DNA from: Symbiodinium natans
Lineage: Eukaryota; Sar; Dinophyceae; Suessiales; Symbiodiniaceae
DNA: 64,000 nt
Direction of reading: 5' to 3'
Assembly: GCA_905221605.1 (NCBI GenBank)
Contig: CAJNDS010000156.1
Span: 145,001 to 209,000, forward strand
Position 1 is the stretch's first letter; every line of letters starts with the position of its first letter. Shown here in pieces: positions 1-9,155 of the stretch. The position numbers and the translations under genes were made by a program. The notes under the pieces are model-generated. The model worked only from the letters and a program-made list of their open reading frames with translations. It was not told where the DNA came from and searched no databases.

Positions 1-1120
1 CGCGGTCCCTAAGCCCTCAACCCTAAGCTACACCTTGCACATGCGCATGTTCGGCCCCCACTATTTGCTTAAGCACACCCCCAAAAAATAATGATGCTTC
101 CTTATATGGGCAATATAGGAATTACATGTTTACTTTTTGAATTTGAAGCAACTCGTAGCTCCTTAGGCAGATACATGTATGGAACCAGACTTCAAGGGCA
201 TACCATAGAGAAAGAGAAAAGAGAAAGCTGTTGTTTTGCTACTATGGCAATTTCATGCACGTCCCTCCCTGAAAGGTAGCCCAGCTTTCGACCAGGGGCC
301 ACTCCATTCCCCCCAAGCGTCCTGGCGAGAGCGGGCTGCGAACTTGAGGGGCTTCGACTGTGCTTTTTGGTAGCCTAAAACCCTAAACCCTAAACCCTAA
401 ACCCTAAACCTTGTCTTCTTGGCCATCTTCAGCCACAGGACTTGTGATGTTCCCCCTTATACTAAGAGTCCTTAACAAGGACTTTTGATAAGGCTTGTAT
501 AAGGGGGCAACATCCCAACACAGGAGATTATAAAAAGGGGCAAGTTTCCCCCCCCCCAAAAAAAAAAAAAAAACAAAGGGCGAAGTATGCTAAGGGTAAC
601 CTTTAGGGGTACCACCTGAAGGGTGCGAGCCTGGATCCCTTAAGCAAAGAGGCCCTAAAGGGCTTGTAGCTTCGGGCTTGAGACATTGGAAACCCCTAAG
701 ACACAAGGTGCGCCCAGCGAGCGGGACGCGCAAGGCTTACGGAAATAAAACCAAAGCACTCCTTGGGGTCTTCACTCAAAATGGGTTTAGGGTTTGGGGA
801 CCCTAAACCCTAAACCCTAAACCCTAAAACCTAAATTTAGGTTGCGCAGCCTTGGAGGCCCTTGAGAGAGGCCTGGTTCAAAGCAGGGGCTTAGGGTTTG
901 GGGTTTAGGGTTTGAGGTTTAGGGTTTAGGGTTTAGGGTTTAGGGTTTAGGGTTTAGGGTTTAGGGTTTAGGGTTCAGGGATTCCTGGAAAAAACACCAA
1001 GCCCTGAAAACTCAAGGAGTGGCGGACATGAACTGGTCCAAGCGCGCTCGTCGAAGCCTAAGCCTTAGAAGAAAAAGAAAGTAATGTTGTATCCTGATTA
1101 GTGTGCTCCCCTGGAATTGT
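1..1120. repeat. Telomere-like repeat patches with one MITE; no gene seen
   Basis: The left edge holds short CCCTAAA runs near 375-405 and 802-828 and a TTTAGGG run at about 893-976. Between them is unique DNA without a convincing coding signal. The segment at 446-516 is listed separately. The only open frame here (91-279) has no recognisable motif and ends in low-information sequence, so I do not call a gene. Confidence 0.6.
446..516. repeat. Palindromic MITE-like element, family 1
   Basis: The ends form an inverted repeat: the left end reads GATGTTCCCCCTTATAC and the right end is its imperfect complement (TATAAGGGGGCAACATC). The same ends occur at 15823-15921 and 49404-49496, and a truncated copy lies inside an intron of the phosphatase gene at about 55385-55432. 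The element is too short to encode anything. Confidence 0.7.
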
Positions 1121-1257
1121 GGAAAAAAATCCAAAAATTATTCAGGTGGATCTATTTGAGGAGGACCCCCGGAATTGTTAAAAAAAAGCCGGGCGATGCA
1201 AAATTTCGGCGAGGCTGTCGAATGGTGTTGTCGTCCGGAAATCGCTTCTGAACTGAG

Positions 1258-1691
1258 CCTGAGGTTGTCAGGCCCTGAAATCTTCAGTCTCCTGGCCAGC
1301 CCCAAAACTAAGATTTCCTTATTAAATTCTTTTGTGCCGAGGCCGGGCAATCAAATTTCAAAGGGGGTAGTCCAGCAGCTGCCCGACTGCCGTATAATAT
1401 AAAAAGTTTGCTCCCCCGGAATTATCTTTTTTTTTGCGGGCTGGTTGGGTTTGGATCCAGAGGCCTAAGGGCTGAGGCCTCCTAAACCTTGAGGCCTGAG
1501 GTTGTCGGGCCCTGAAATCTTCAGTCTCCAGGCCAGCCCCAAAGCTAAGAGTTCCTTATACAATGCTTTTGTACCGAGGCCAAGCAATCAAATTTCAAAT
1601 GGGGTAGTCCAGCAGCTGCCCGACTGCCGTATAATATAAAAGTTTGCTCCCCCGGAATTATATTTTTTTCTGCGGGCTGGCTTGGTTGGGA
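1258..1691. repeat. Direct duplication of a ~190 bp unit
   Basis: Two adjacent copies (about 1258-1450 and 1495-1691) share long identical stretches, including AATCAAATTTCAAA, TAGTCCAGCAGCTGCCCGAC and GTTTGCTCCCCCGGAATTAT. They differ by scattered substitutions and small indels. A third partial copy of the GGAATTGT/GCGGGC end lies at about 1130-1190. No coding function is apparent. Confidence 0.7.
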
Positions 1692-1955
1692 CAGATGGAT
1701 CCCCTTTAAATTCATATAAACTCATCCCTTTCAAAATCAGGTGGATCCCTTTTAACATCATATAATCCCTTTTGAATTCATATAAACCCATCCCTCTTCA
1801 AATCTTAAGGATCCCGTTTAATTTCATACAGTCTCACCCCTTTTAAAATCATATGGATCCCTTTAAAATTCATACGAGCTCATCCCTTTTAAAATCATAT
1901 GGATCCCTTTTAAAATCATATAAACTCATCCCTTTTAAAATCATATAAAGCCAGA
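1692..1955. repeat. Degenerate ~21 bp tandem repeat
   Basis: Roughly a dozen units built on CATCCCTTTTAAAATCATAT, alternating with GGATCCC variants. It is followed by long poly-C and poly-G tracts at 1957-2032. No coding content. Confidence 0.7.
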
Positions 1956-2235
1956 CCCCCCCCCCCCAAATTGCCCCCCCCCCCCACACTAAAGCGCGGG
2001 ATCCATTTGTTGGGGGGGGGGGGGGGGGGGGCCACACTAATCAGCAGACAACATTATGTACTTCTTAGGTAGAAGTAGCTAGAAAAGGAACCCAGAACCA
2101 AAAACAGCATCAAAGTAGAGTAATTACTCCAAAACCCAGCTAGAGGCCCCAAAGACCCCAAAGATTCCGCAGGAGTCCTCGCAGGCGCTTTCGGGCTGGG
2201 CCGGCAGGGAAGCTCGAGCCCGCGAGGGTGGAGGC

Positions 2236-2750
2236 TTTGGGGTTCGGGTTGAGGGTTTAGGGTTTGGGGTTTAGGGTTTAGGGTTTAGGGTTCAGGGTTT
2301 AGGGTTTAGGGTTTAGGGTTTAGGGCTTAGGGTTTACGATTTTTCTCTAAACCAACCCCCTAAGCCCCCCAACCCTGAACCCTAAAGCCCTGGACCTGGA
2401 CTCCGAAAAACCTGAGCCCCAAACCCTAGCACCCCAACACCCCAAAACCCACAGCCCAAAACCCCAAACCCCAAACCCTCAACCCTCAACCATCAACCCG
2501 AACCCAAACCCCACATCCTAAGCCCTCAACCCCAAACCCTCAACCCTCAACCATCAACCCTAAACCCAAACCCCACATCCTAAGCCCTCAACCCCAAACC
2601 CTAAACCCTAAGCCTTAAACTCACAGCAACCCCTGAACTCCCTGTCTCGGCTTCCCTGGAGCAATGCCAATCCTCTACTCCCCTTGAGGCCCTGAGATTA
2701 GCTTTAGGGTTTAGGGTTTAGGGTTTAGGGTTTAGGGTTTAGGGTTTAGG
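2236..2750. repeat. Telomere-like arrays in both orientations
   Basis: TTTAGGG units at about 2255-2337 and 2700-2750 enclose a degenerate CCCTAAA/CCCTCAA stretch (2340-2620). The orientation change within 100 bp shows that this is interstitial repeat and not a chromosome end. Confidence 0.8.
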
Positions 2751-3045
2751 GAAAAAAACTCAATGCTTCACTGTTCCCTTCTAAGGCCTGGAAAGGAAAC
2801 AACATTTTAAAAAATTCTGCCAGGGGGGGGGGGTCTGCGGAGCTCTTTTCCTTCCAGGCGCGCGCACGCATCCCACGGAAAAAGTGCGGCGCTTCTGGGG
2901 GGCGATTTCAAGCGATGGCTGGGTGGGCCTCGAAGTTCACGCAGAGCAGCCTCGCTTTAGTTGCCTTTGTGCAGAATATATATATATATATACATATATG
3001 GTCCAGTGATCCCCGGCCCCCCCCCCCCCCGTGTGCAGCTTAACT

Positions 3046-3140
3046 AGGGTCTATTTGGAAGCTGGGAGTCGTATTTACAAGAGGAAAGCAGGCCCCAAAA
3101 CGTATACTTATTCACAAGAGCCATCTTCCAAATAGACCCT
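3046..3140. repeat. Short inverted-repeat element with 16-bp perfect termini
   Basis: The left end AGGGTCTATTTGGAAG and the right end CTTCCAAATAGACCCT are exact complements about 95 bp apart. The size and structure fit a MITE or introner-like element. Confidence 0.7.
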
Positions 3141-3229
3141 ATTTTAGGTCCTGTAGGGTTGCACAGATAGCATTTAATTCATTAAATTCCTTAGTTTCCA
3201 CTTTCCCCCTGGAATTTAATGACTTTAAT

Positions 3230-4112
3230 GAATTTAATTTTGGGATGAGGAATTAAATTCAATTAATTCAATTAAATGAATTAATTGAATTAATTCAATT
3301 AATTCATTTATTTCCAAAGGGGGGTTGCAAATAATTGAATTAATTGAATTAATTGAATTAATTGAATTAATTGAATTAATTGAATTAATTGAATTAATTG
3401 AATTAATTGAATTAATTGAATTAATTGAATTAATTGAATTAATTGAATTAATTGAATTAATTGACTTAATTGAAATAATTGAATTTAATTAATTGAATTA
3501 ATTGAATTAATTGAATTAATTGAATTAAGTGAATTAAGTGAATTAAGTGAATTAATTGAATTAATTGAACTAATTGAATTAATTGAACTAATTGAATTAA
3601 TTGAATTAATTGAATTAATTCGATAATTTCAGTTAATTCAATTAATTCAATTAATTCAATTAATTCATGTATTTCCAAATGGGGGGGATTCCCCAGCCCC
3701 CACCCCCCCCCCTTTGGAAATAAATGAATTACTTGAATTAATTCAATTAATTCAATTGTTTCAATTAATTCAATTAATTCATGTATTTCCAAAGGGGGGG
3801 GGAATTTATTTCCAAAGGGGGGAGTGGCAATTAATTGAATTAATTGAATTAGTTGAATTAATTCAAATAATTCGATTAATTCAATTAATTCAAGTAATTC
3901 AATTAATTCAATTAATTCAATTAATTCAATTAATTCAATTAATTCAATTAATTCAATTATTTCAATTAATTCAATTCATTCATGCACTTCCAAATGGGGG
4001 GGACTCCCCAGCCCCCCACCCCCCCCCCCCCTTTGGAAATAAATGAATTACTTGAAATAATTCAATCAATTCAATTATTTCAATTAATTCAATTAATTCA
4101 TTTATTTCCAAA
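3230..4112. repeat. AATTG/TTAAT microsatellite, ~0.9 kb
   Basis: Long runs of TTAATTGAA and its complement TTAATTCAA are punctuated four times by a GGGGG/CCCCC block next to TTTCCAAA. Open frames across it encode only Ile-Glu-Leu or Ile-Gln-Leu repeats and are not genes. The two halves are in opposite orientation, so the whole could fold back on itself. Confidence 0.85.
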
Positions 4113-4508
4113 GGGGGGGGGATTTATTTCCAAAGGGGGGGGAAACTGTAAGGCTTTGGAATAGGTTTAAGCCTAAACCTTTAGGGTCTGTATCTAAAAC
4201 TTAAACGAATAAAACATAGGGAAACTCTTTAATGTTTACTGGAACTCTTGAAGGTTTCAGCCAAGGGCTTGTTTGTCAGCTACTGGAACAACTTTGCGGA
4301 CAGACGGCTTAACTTGGTGTTCAGATTATTTAGGGTGCAAGCTTGGTGAATTTCTGCTGCGCGCGACCCGGCGGGGAGTGCGCAAAATCCACTTCCTCAC
4401 CCTGCCCTTACCCATTGGTTTAAAGGGGTGGCCCGCCAGATATGGCACTTGTTATATCGCAGCCTTCGTGGAAAACCCTTACGGTGGGTTCTCATATATA
4501 TATATATA

Positions 4509-4542
<34 letters not shown>

Positions 4543-6027
4543 ATTGAAATATTCTCTTTGTTTTTTTTTGTATTTACTGATTTTCTATGTTTTATTTATG
4601 GCGCCTGGAATAGTTTAGGGTTCAGGGTTTAGGGTTGGCCTTGCTCACGAGTTCTACGAGCAGAGTTGCAAGGGAGAGAGCCCATGTCAGGCCAGGTTCG
4701 GGGGAAGATGAGTAGGGTTTAGGGTTTAGGGTTTAGGGTTTAGGGTTTAGGGATAGGGTACAGGGTTTAGGGTTTAGGGTTGAGGGTTTAGGGTTTAGGG
4801 TTCAGGGTTTAGGGTTTAGGGTTGAGGGTTGAGGGTTTAGGGTTTAGGGTTGCAGCCTCAGTTCTAACCTCGCAGCGAGCCCCACGACCTTCAGGTATGT
4901 AGCCCCAAACCCTAAACCCGGAACCCTATGGTCCCTAAACCCTCAAGGTTGCAACCAAAAGTCGAGGCACAGTTCTAGCCTCGTAGCCAGCCCCCTTCAA
5001 GTATGCAGGATTGGGGGTTTAGAGCCTCGGTTTCGATGGAAAGTTAACCCTAAACCCTAAACCCTAAGTTCGAGGCAGCCAGCTGACGGTCTTTCAAAAG
5101 ACCTGGTGGGCGTGGTGATGCCATTCGCCCCCCGCGACAAATCGATGCTCCGATCGGGCGCAACCACCAACCACCCTAAAAACCCTAAACCCCTGCTTAA
5201 ACCTCTTGAGACCCTGAACCTCCTGCTCAGCTCAGCCCGACTGCTCGCGCAGCCTTGCTCTTCATCTTGTCGATGCTCCTGGGCTCATGCGCGTCTCGAC
5301 GAAAATCGCTGACTCGATGCTATGGGTCCGAGATACTTTGCGGGATTCTCTCGGGGGCCGGGGTAAGCACTCCAGAGATTTTCTTCTCGATTCTCTGAGA
5401 TTCACTCTTGGGTCTCTCTGGGACCCCCTAAACCCTAAACCCTAACCCCAAGCCCTAAACCCTAAACCCGAAACCCAAAACCCTAAACCCTAAACATTCT
5501 CTGCGGGATTCTCTGGGGGGCTAGGAGACCCGGGTCAGGAAACCCGCACCAAGGAGTACAGGCCGAGTAGCAGGGATCAAATCTAGCTGCCACGTCGAAG
5601 GTGAGGACCGTGAGAACCCCGAAACCACCCTGAACCCCTAAACCCTAAACCGCAGTGCACGGAATACAGTTATGGAGTCTAATTTGGGGGATCGCTCTTG
5701 AGGTTTATGTTTCGACTCTCACTAGCGCACGCGCAGGCAAGGCTGCGGTAGTCTTCTTAGTATCTGCCACGACCTATTAGCAGTGCTATGACTTGAGGTT
5801 ATGGTTTAGCGTTTAGGGTGTTTAGTCTTCAGGGCTTAGGGTTTAGAAGTATGACGTGCACCACGTAAAACTTCAGCCCAGTATGAACTCCAGAACTCGC
5901 ACAAGCGTCACGTGAAACCTCCCCCCAAAAAGCAAACAAATCCCCAAGCCCGGTTCAGGGTTTAGGGTTTAGGGTGTAGGGTCTAGGGTCTAGGTTTAGG
6001 GTTTAGGGTTTAGGGTTTAGGGTTTAA
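4113..6027. repeat. Mixed telomere-like blocks, TA/CATA microsatellite, unassigned sequence
   Basis: A stretch at 4273-4490 is free of repeats and open on plus, but shows no motif I recognise. It ends in a (TA)n/(CATA)n tract at 4494-4545. TTTAGGG blocks follow at 4712-4855, and CCCTAAA blocks at about 5040-5070 and 5427-5495. A 19-bp direct repeat (5339-5357 and 5502-5520) brackets the latter. A degenerate ~45 bp duplication (4847-4895 versus 4957-5010) brackets another short CCCTAAA run. Confidence 0.6.
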
Positions 6028-6150
6028 GGTACTTCTGCGCCGGGCACTGCTCTGCGGCGTTGAGTACGCCGTGGCCAACCGCGCGGTACATGCCGCCATC
6101 CTGGACTTCAGGGTGTTCAAAGGTGTTTACAAGTTCGAGGGTCTGGGGTT
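6028..6150 (+). CDS. Putative isolated exon, unrecognised protein
   Basis: Between two TTTAGGG blocks lies a GC-rich piece open on plus that reads as plausible protein (including GVEYAVANRAVHAAILDF). It has no repeat character. No partner exon could be joined to it. It is either one exon of a gene whose introns are filled with telomere-like repeats, or a gene fragment. Confidence 0.3.
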
Positions 6151-6162
6151 AAGCGAATTTGA

Positions 6163-6496
6163 GAGGTTTAGGGTTTAGGGTTTAGGGTTTAGGGTTTAGG
6201 GTTTAGGGTTTGGGTTTAGGGTTTCGGGTTTAAGGTTTAGGGGTTTAGCGTTTACGGTTTAGGGTTTAGGATTTAGCATTTACGGTTCAGGGTTTAGGGT
6301 TTAGGGTTTAGGGTTTAGGGTTTAGGGTTTAGGGTTTAGGGTTTAAGGCTTAGGGTGTAGGGTTTAGGATTTAGGGTTTAGGGTGCTACTCAAAGGGAAA
6401 TCTTGTTGATTCCCTGCAACCGACTTTGTAAGGTTTAGGGCTTGGGGTTTAGGGTTTAGGGTTTAGGGCTTAGGGCTTAGGGTTTAGGGTTTAGGG
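6163..6496 (+). repeat. TTTAGGG array with variants
   Basis: About 220 bp of nearly continuous TTTAGGG with point variants, a short unique gap at about 6384-6430, and then a further run. Confidence 0.85.
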
Positions 6497-6652
6497 TTGC
6501 TGCATCGCTGCTTCACCTGCCTGCCCCCAAAACACCCCAAGCACACGAGAGCTGCCCGCTCAGGATGCGCAACGCCTACGTAGCCCCCGACCGCTGAGAA
6601 GGTGATTCACCAAGCAAACCGGTCAGATCCTGCATCTCCTTATCCTTACCGT

Positions 6653-6734
6653 TGGTTAGCAGGGAATGAGGGAATCAGGGCCCCATATAATGCCTTGAAG
6701 GGTTGATATAGGGTTCCCCCATTCCCTGCTAACC
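6653..6734. repeat. Inverted-repeat element
   Basis: Termini TGGTTAGCAGGGAATG and its complement CATTCCCTGCTAACCA, about 80 bp apart with one mismatch beyond. The compact palindromic form matches the MITE/introner class found elsewhere in the window. Confidence 0.65.
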
Positions 6735-6942
6735 AGCAGTAAGTCTCGTCGCAACCTGTGTAGGCCCTTTTTCCCGTGCAAAACCGAGCTGAAGGGTGAA
6801 ACGGTCTCCAGAATTTCTAGGAGGCTATGGGGTTTAGGGTTCAGGGTGTTCAGGGCTTAGGGTTTAGGGTTCAGGGTTTAGAATTTAGGTGTTAGGGTTT
6901 AGGAGCTTCACGGCTTAGGCTTTAAGGGTTCAGCGCGTCCTC

Positions 6943-8666
6943 CTAGTCCAGATCCGAATCCAGATCTTGCCTCGTGAGCACCGCGGCTTCCGCAGTCCAC
7001 TGCGCCGACTTCCATGCCCCGTAGGCGAAGCCCGCGACGGCTCCGGCGAATGTGCCGAGGACGTGCGCTCCCAAGCCCAGCGGGCTTGAGATGTCTTGGG
7101 CCACCTATACTGAACTTGGAACCCTGGAAAAAAATTGCAATTTTAAAGCTGCTTCTGATTAGGCATTCAAGTGAACTGAAAACTATTTCCAAGTATCCCT
7201 AAGCCACGAAGGCACCCAGGCCGGCCATGAGGGCTGAGGGCCACATGCCATTGTTGCCCTGGAAGCGGTGCATGCGATGCAGCATCTCCTATACTGAACT
7301 TGGAACCCTGGCAAAAACTATGCATTCTTAGCTGTTCCTTAGGAATTACAGTACCCAAAAGCAAAAACAGACAAAAAAGATCCTAAGAATCCCTAAGTCT
7401 CGAGCAAGATGTCGTCCACCTGAACGAAGTGCTCGATCTCCTTCGCCATCGCCGCGACCTGACTCTCACTGCTGCATTGCCTTGGCTGACTGCCGGACCC
7501 CTCCGACCCCTCCCAAAAATTCACCTTCTTAACTCTTAGGCTCCTTAATTGTAGTTCCTGCAAGATTATTGCAGTTCCTACAAAAGTATTGTAGTTCCCA
7601 CAAAAACCCCAAACAAAAGGGGAAAGTCCCAAGAGCCCACCAGAAATTGAGCCAAGTTGCATGAAGGCGTTCTCATGCCTCGCCATGATGTACAGCACCA
7701 GCCGGCGGAGCTGGGCTCGGGGATTCTGCGCGTAGTACCGCCCGGCCGGAAGCAGGAGGAAGTGCAGCAGCCGGACCTAGTTCACGGTTGGGATAGTATT
7801 GAAAAATGTAAACCTTTTTTCCTTCTTGAGTTTAATGTACTCTTAAAAATGTAAACCTTTTTTCCTTATTGCGTTTAAAGATGTAGAAAATGTTACCCCA
7901 CTATGACAAAGGGACGTGGTGCTCGAAGCCCTGCCGGGCCGGGCTGTAGGTCTCAGTCAGCAACGTCGACAGGAGCGACACCACCGTGGACTGAAACCTA
8001 GTTGTCCAGCAGGGGGAGTTAAAGAAAGGCTAACCTTTGGGATTCTAAGGGGATTCTACTACCCCCCAAAAAAGGTTAAAGGTTACTCTACTACCAGGGA
8101 AACTGCTCCATCTGGTTGAAGCGGACGAACGCGCAGGCCAAGTCGGGGAACTTCAGGCGCGCTGCATCCCAGATCCGGGCCGCGTCGCGCCAGAGGGCTT
8201 CCTCCGTGTTCGGGCCTTGGAAGTAGTCGCGCAGCTGATACATGCGGTACACGGAAACCAGCGCCTGAAAGGTCGCCCGCTCTTCTCCGACCACGCACAT
8301 GATGTGCACGGCCAGCTGTGCGAGCTCAGGATGGTAGCCGACCTGCTGCCAGCAGGCAAACGCCCGCAGGACGGATGCTACTTTGCTCCGGCTCTCGGCT
8401 TCCGCAAAGAAAGGCTCCGAGGGGAGCCTCAGTCTCTCCACCGGTGGCCTCTCAACCCTCAGATCTGTGGGGGGGAGGTCCAGGGCAACCTCGATCTTGG
8501 CCACCACGTCCGCGTGCAAGCTCTCAGAGGCCTGCCGGAAATGGCCGTACGGCACGTCCGTGGGCCCGCCGAAGCGCTTCGCCCAGCGCGCGCTGTAGGG
8601 CGGGTAGGTGCGCGGGCCGAGGCTTGCCGCGCTGGCCTGCGGGTCGCCAGCGCACGTCTGGGCCAT
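6943..8666 (-). CDS. Six-exon gene: tentative TBC (Rab-GAP-like) domain protein with hydrophobic C-terminus
   Basis: The exons splice in frame to 364 codons including TAG: 8666-8095, 7997-7916, 7776-7661, 7480-7402, 7288-7208 and 7104-6943. Exon 1 residues about 100-190 (motifs GYHPELAQLAVHIM, ATFQALVSVYRMYQLRDYF, KFPDLACAF) resemble the helical core of a TBC domain, which stimulates GTP hydrolysis by Rab GTPases in vesicle traffic. The usual catalytic Arg and Gln fingers are not evident, so the call is tentative. The last two exons encode glycine-rich hydrophobic segments that could lie in a membrane. The donors are GT, GT, GC, GA and GT, and all acceptors are AG. Phases agree at every junction. 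Four of the five introns begin and end in a repeated 4-5 bp duplication (GTCC, GCAA, GAGA, GTGGC), as in introner gain. The start is the first ATG of exon 1, and an upstream exon is possible because the frame stays open to 8693. Confidence 0.65.
7105..7207 (-). repeat. Intron made of a family-5 introner-like element
   Basis: The intron is bounded by GTGGC on both sides. Its body starts TTAGGGATAC and ends TTCCAAGTTCAGTATAG in the transcript direction. The neighbouring intron at 7289-7401 has the same ends, so the two arose from copies of one element. The GT donor comes from the duplicated target and the AG acceptor from the element end. Confidence 0.7.
7289..7401 (-). repeat. Intron with GA donor, same family-5 element
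   Basis: Flanked by GAGA on both sides. The donor is GA, a non-canonical type known from dinoflagellates. The 3' end TTCCAAGTTCAGTATAG is shared with the intron at 7105-7207. Splicing at this GA keeps the reading frame (phase 0). Confidence 0.7.
7777..7915 (-). repeat. Intron made of family-3 element
   Basis: The target duplication GTCC flanks the intron. The element starts CTTTGTCATAGTGGGG and ends CCGTGAACTAG in transcript orientation. Close relatives are at 40200-40350 and 56025-56118, the second also directly abutting a splice acceptor. It holds an internal direct repeat of AATGTAAACCTTTTTTCCTT. Confidence 0.7.
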
Positions 8667-8699
8667 CTTCGCAAGGGACGACAGGAGGGACACTTATCA

Positions 8700-9094
8700 G
8701 GGACCTTAGAGGTCAGTTGTAGGGGTTACTTAAATTAGGGGCTACTTAGATCTACAGGGACTTTCGAAGGGTTTATTTAGGGGTCATGTAGGGGAATCAT
8801 CTCCTTCTAGGGGGGTCCCCAAAAGGACACCCAGTACATACACTCACCAATCTATAAAAGGAACCTTATATACACTCACCAAGAACCGTAATATAAACCC
8901 TGCTTCATATAGGGAAAGAACCTCCTCTAGGGGTCCCTCCCTATATCCCCTTCAGTTTCGCTACAGAGGAGGGCACAGGCTGGGAAGTCTACGCTGCTCA
9001 GCCAAGAGCTGCAATCAGGACACGTGGGCCCAAGTCTCCCTATAAAACAAAACATTTGAGGCCATCTGTATATAAACATATCTATATATACATG

Positions 9095-9155
<61 letters not shown>

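Noticed and set aside
3466-4046. Open frames rich in Ile-Glu-Leu and Ile-Gln-Leu
   Set aside because: They translate the AATTG satellite and have no independent coding evidence.
8217-8738. Plus-strand frames opposite the TBC-like exon
   Set aside because: They are shadows. The minus frame splices in phase with five further exons.
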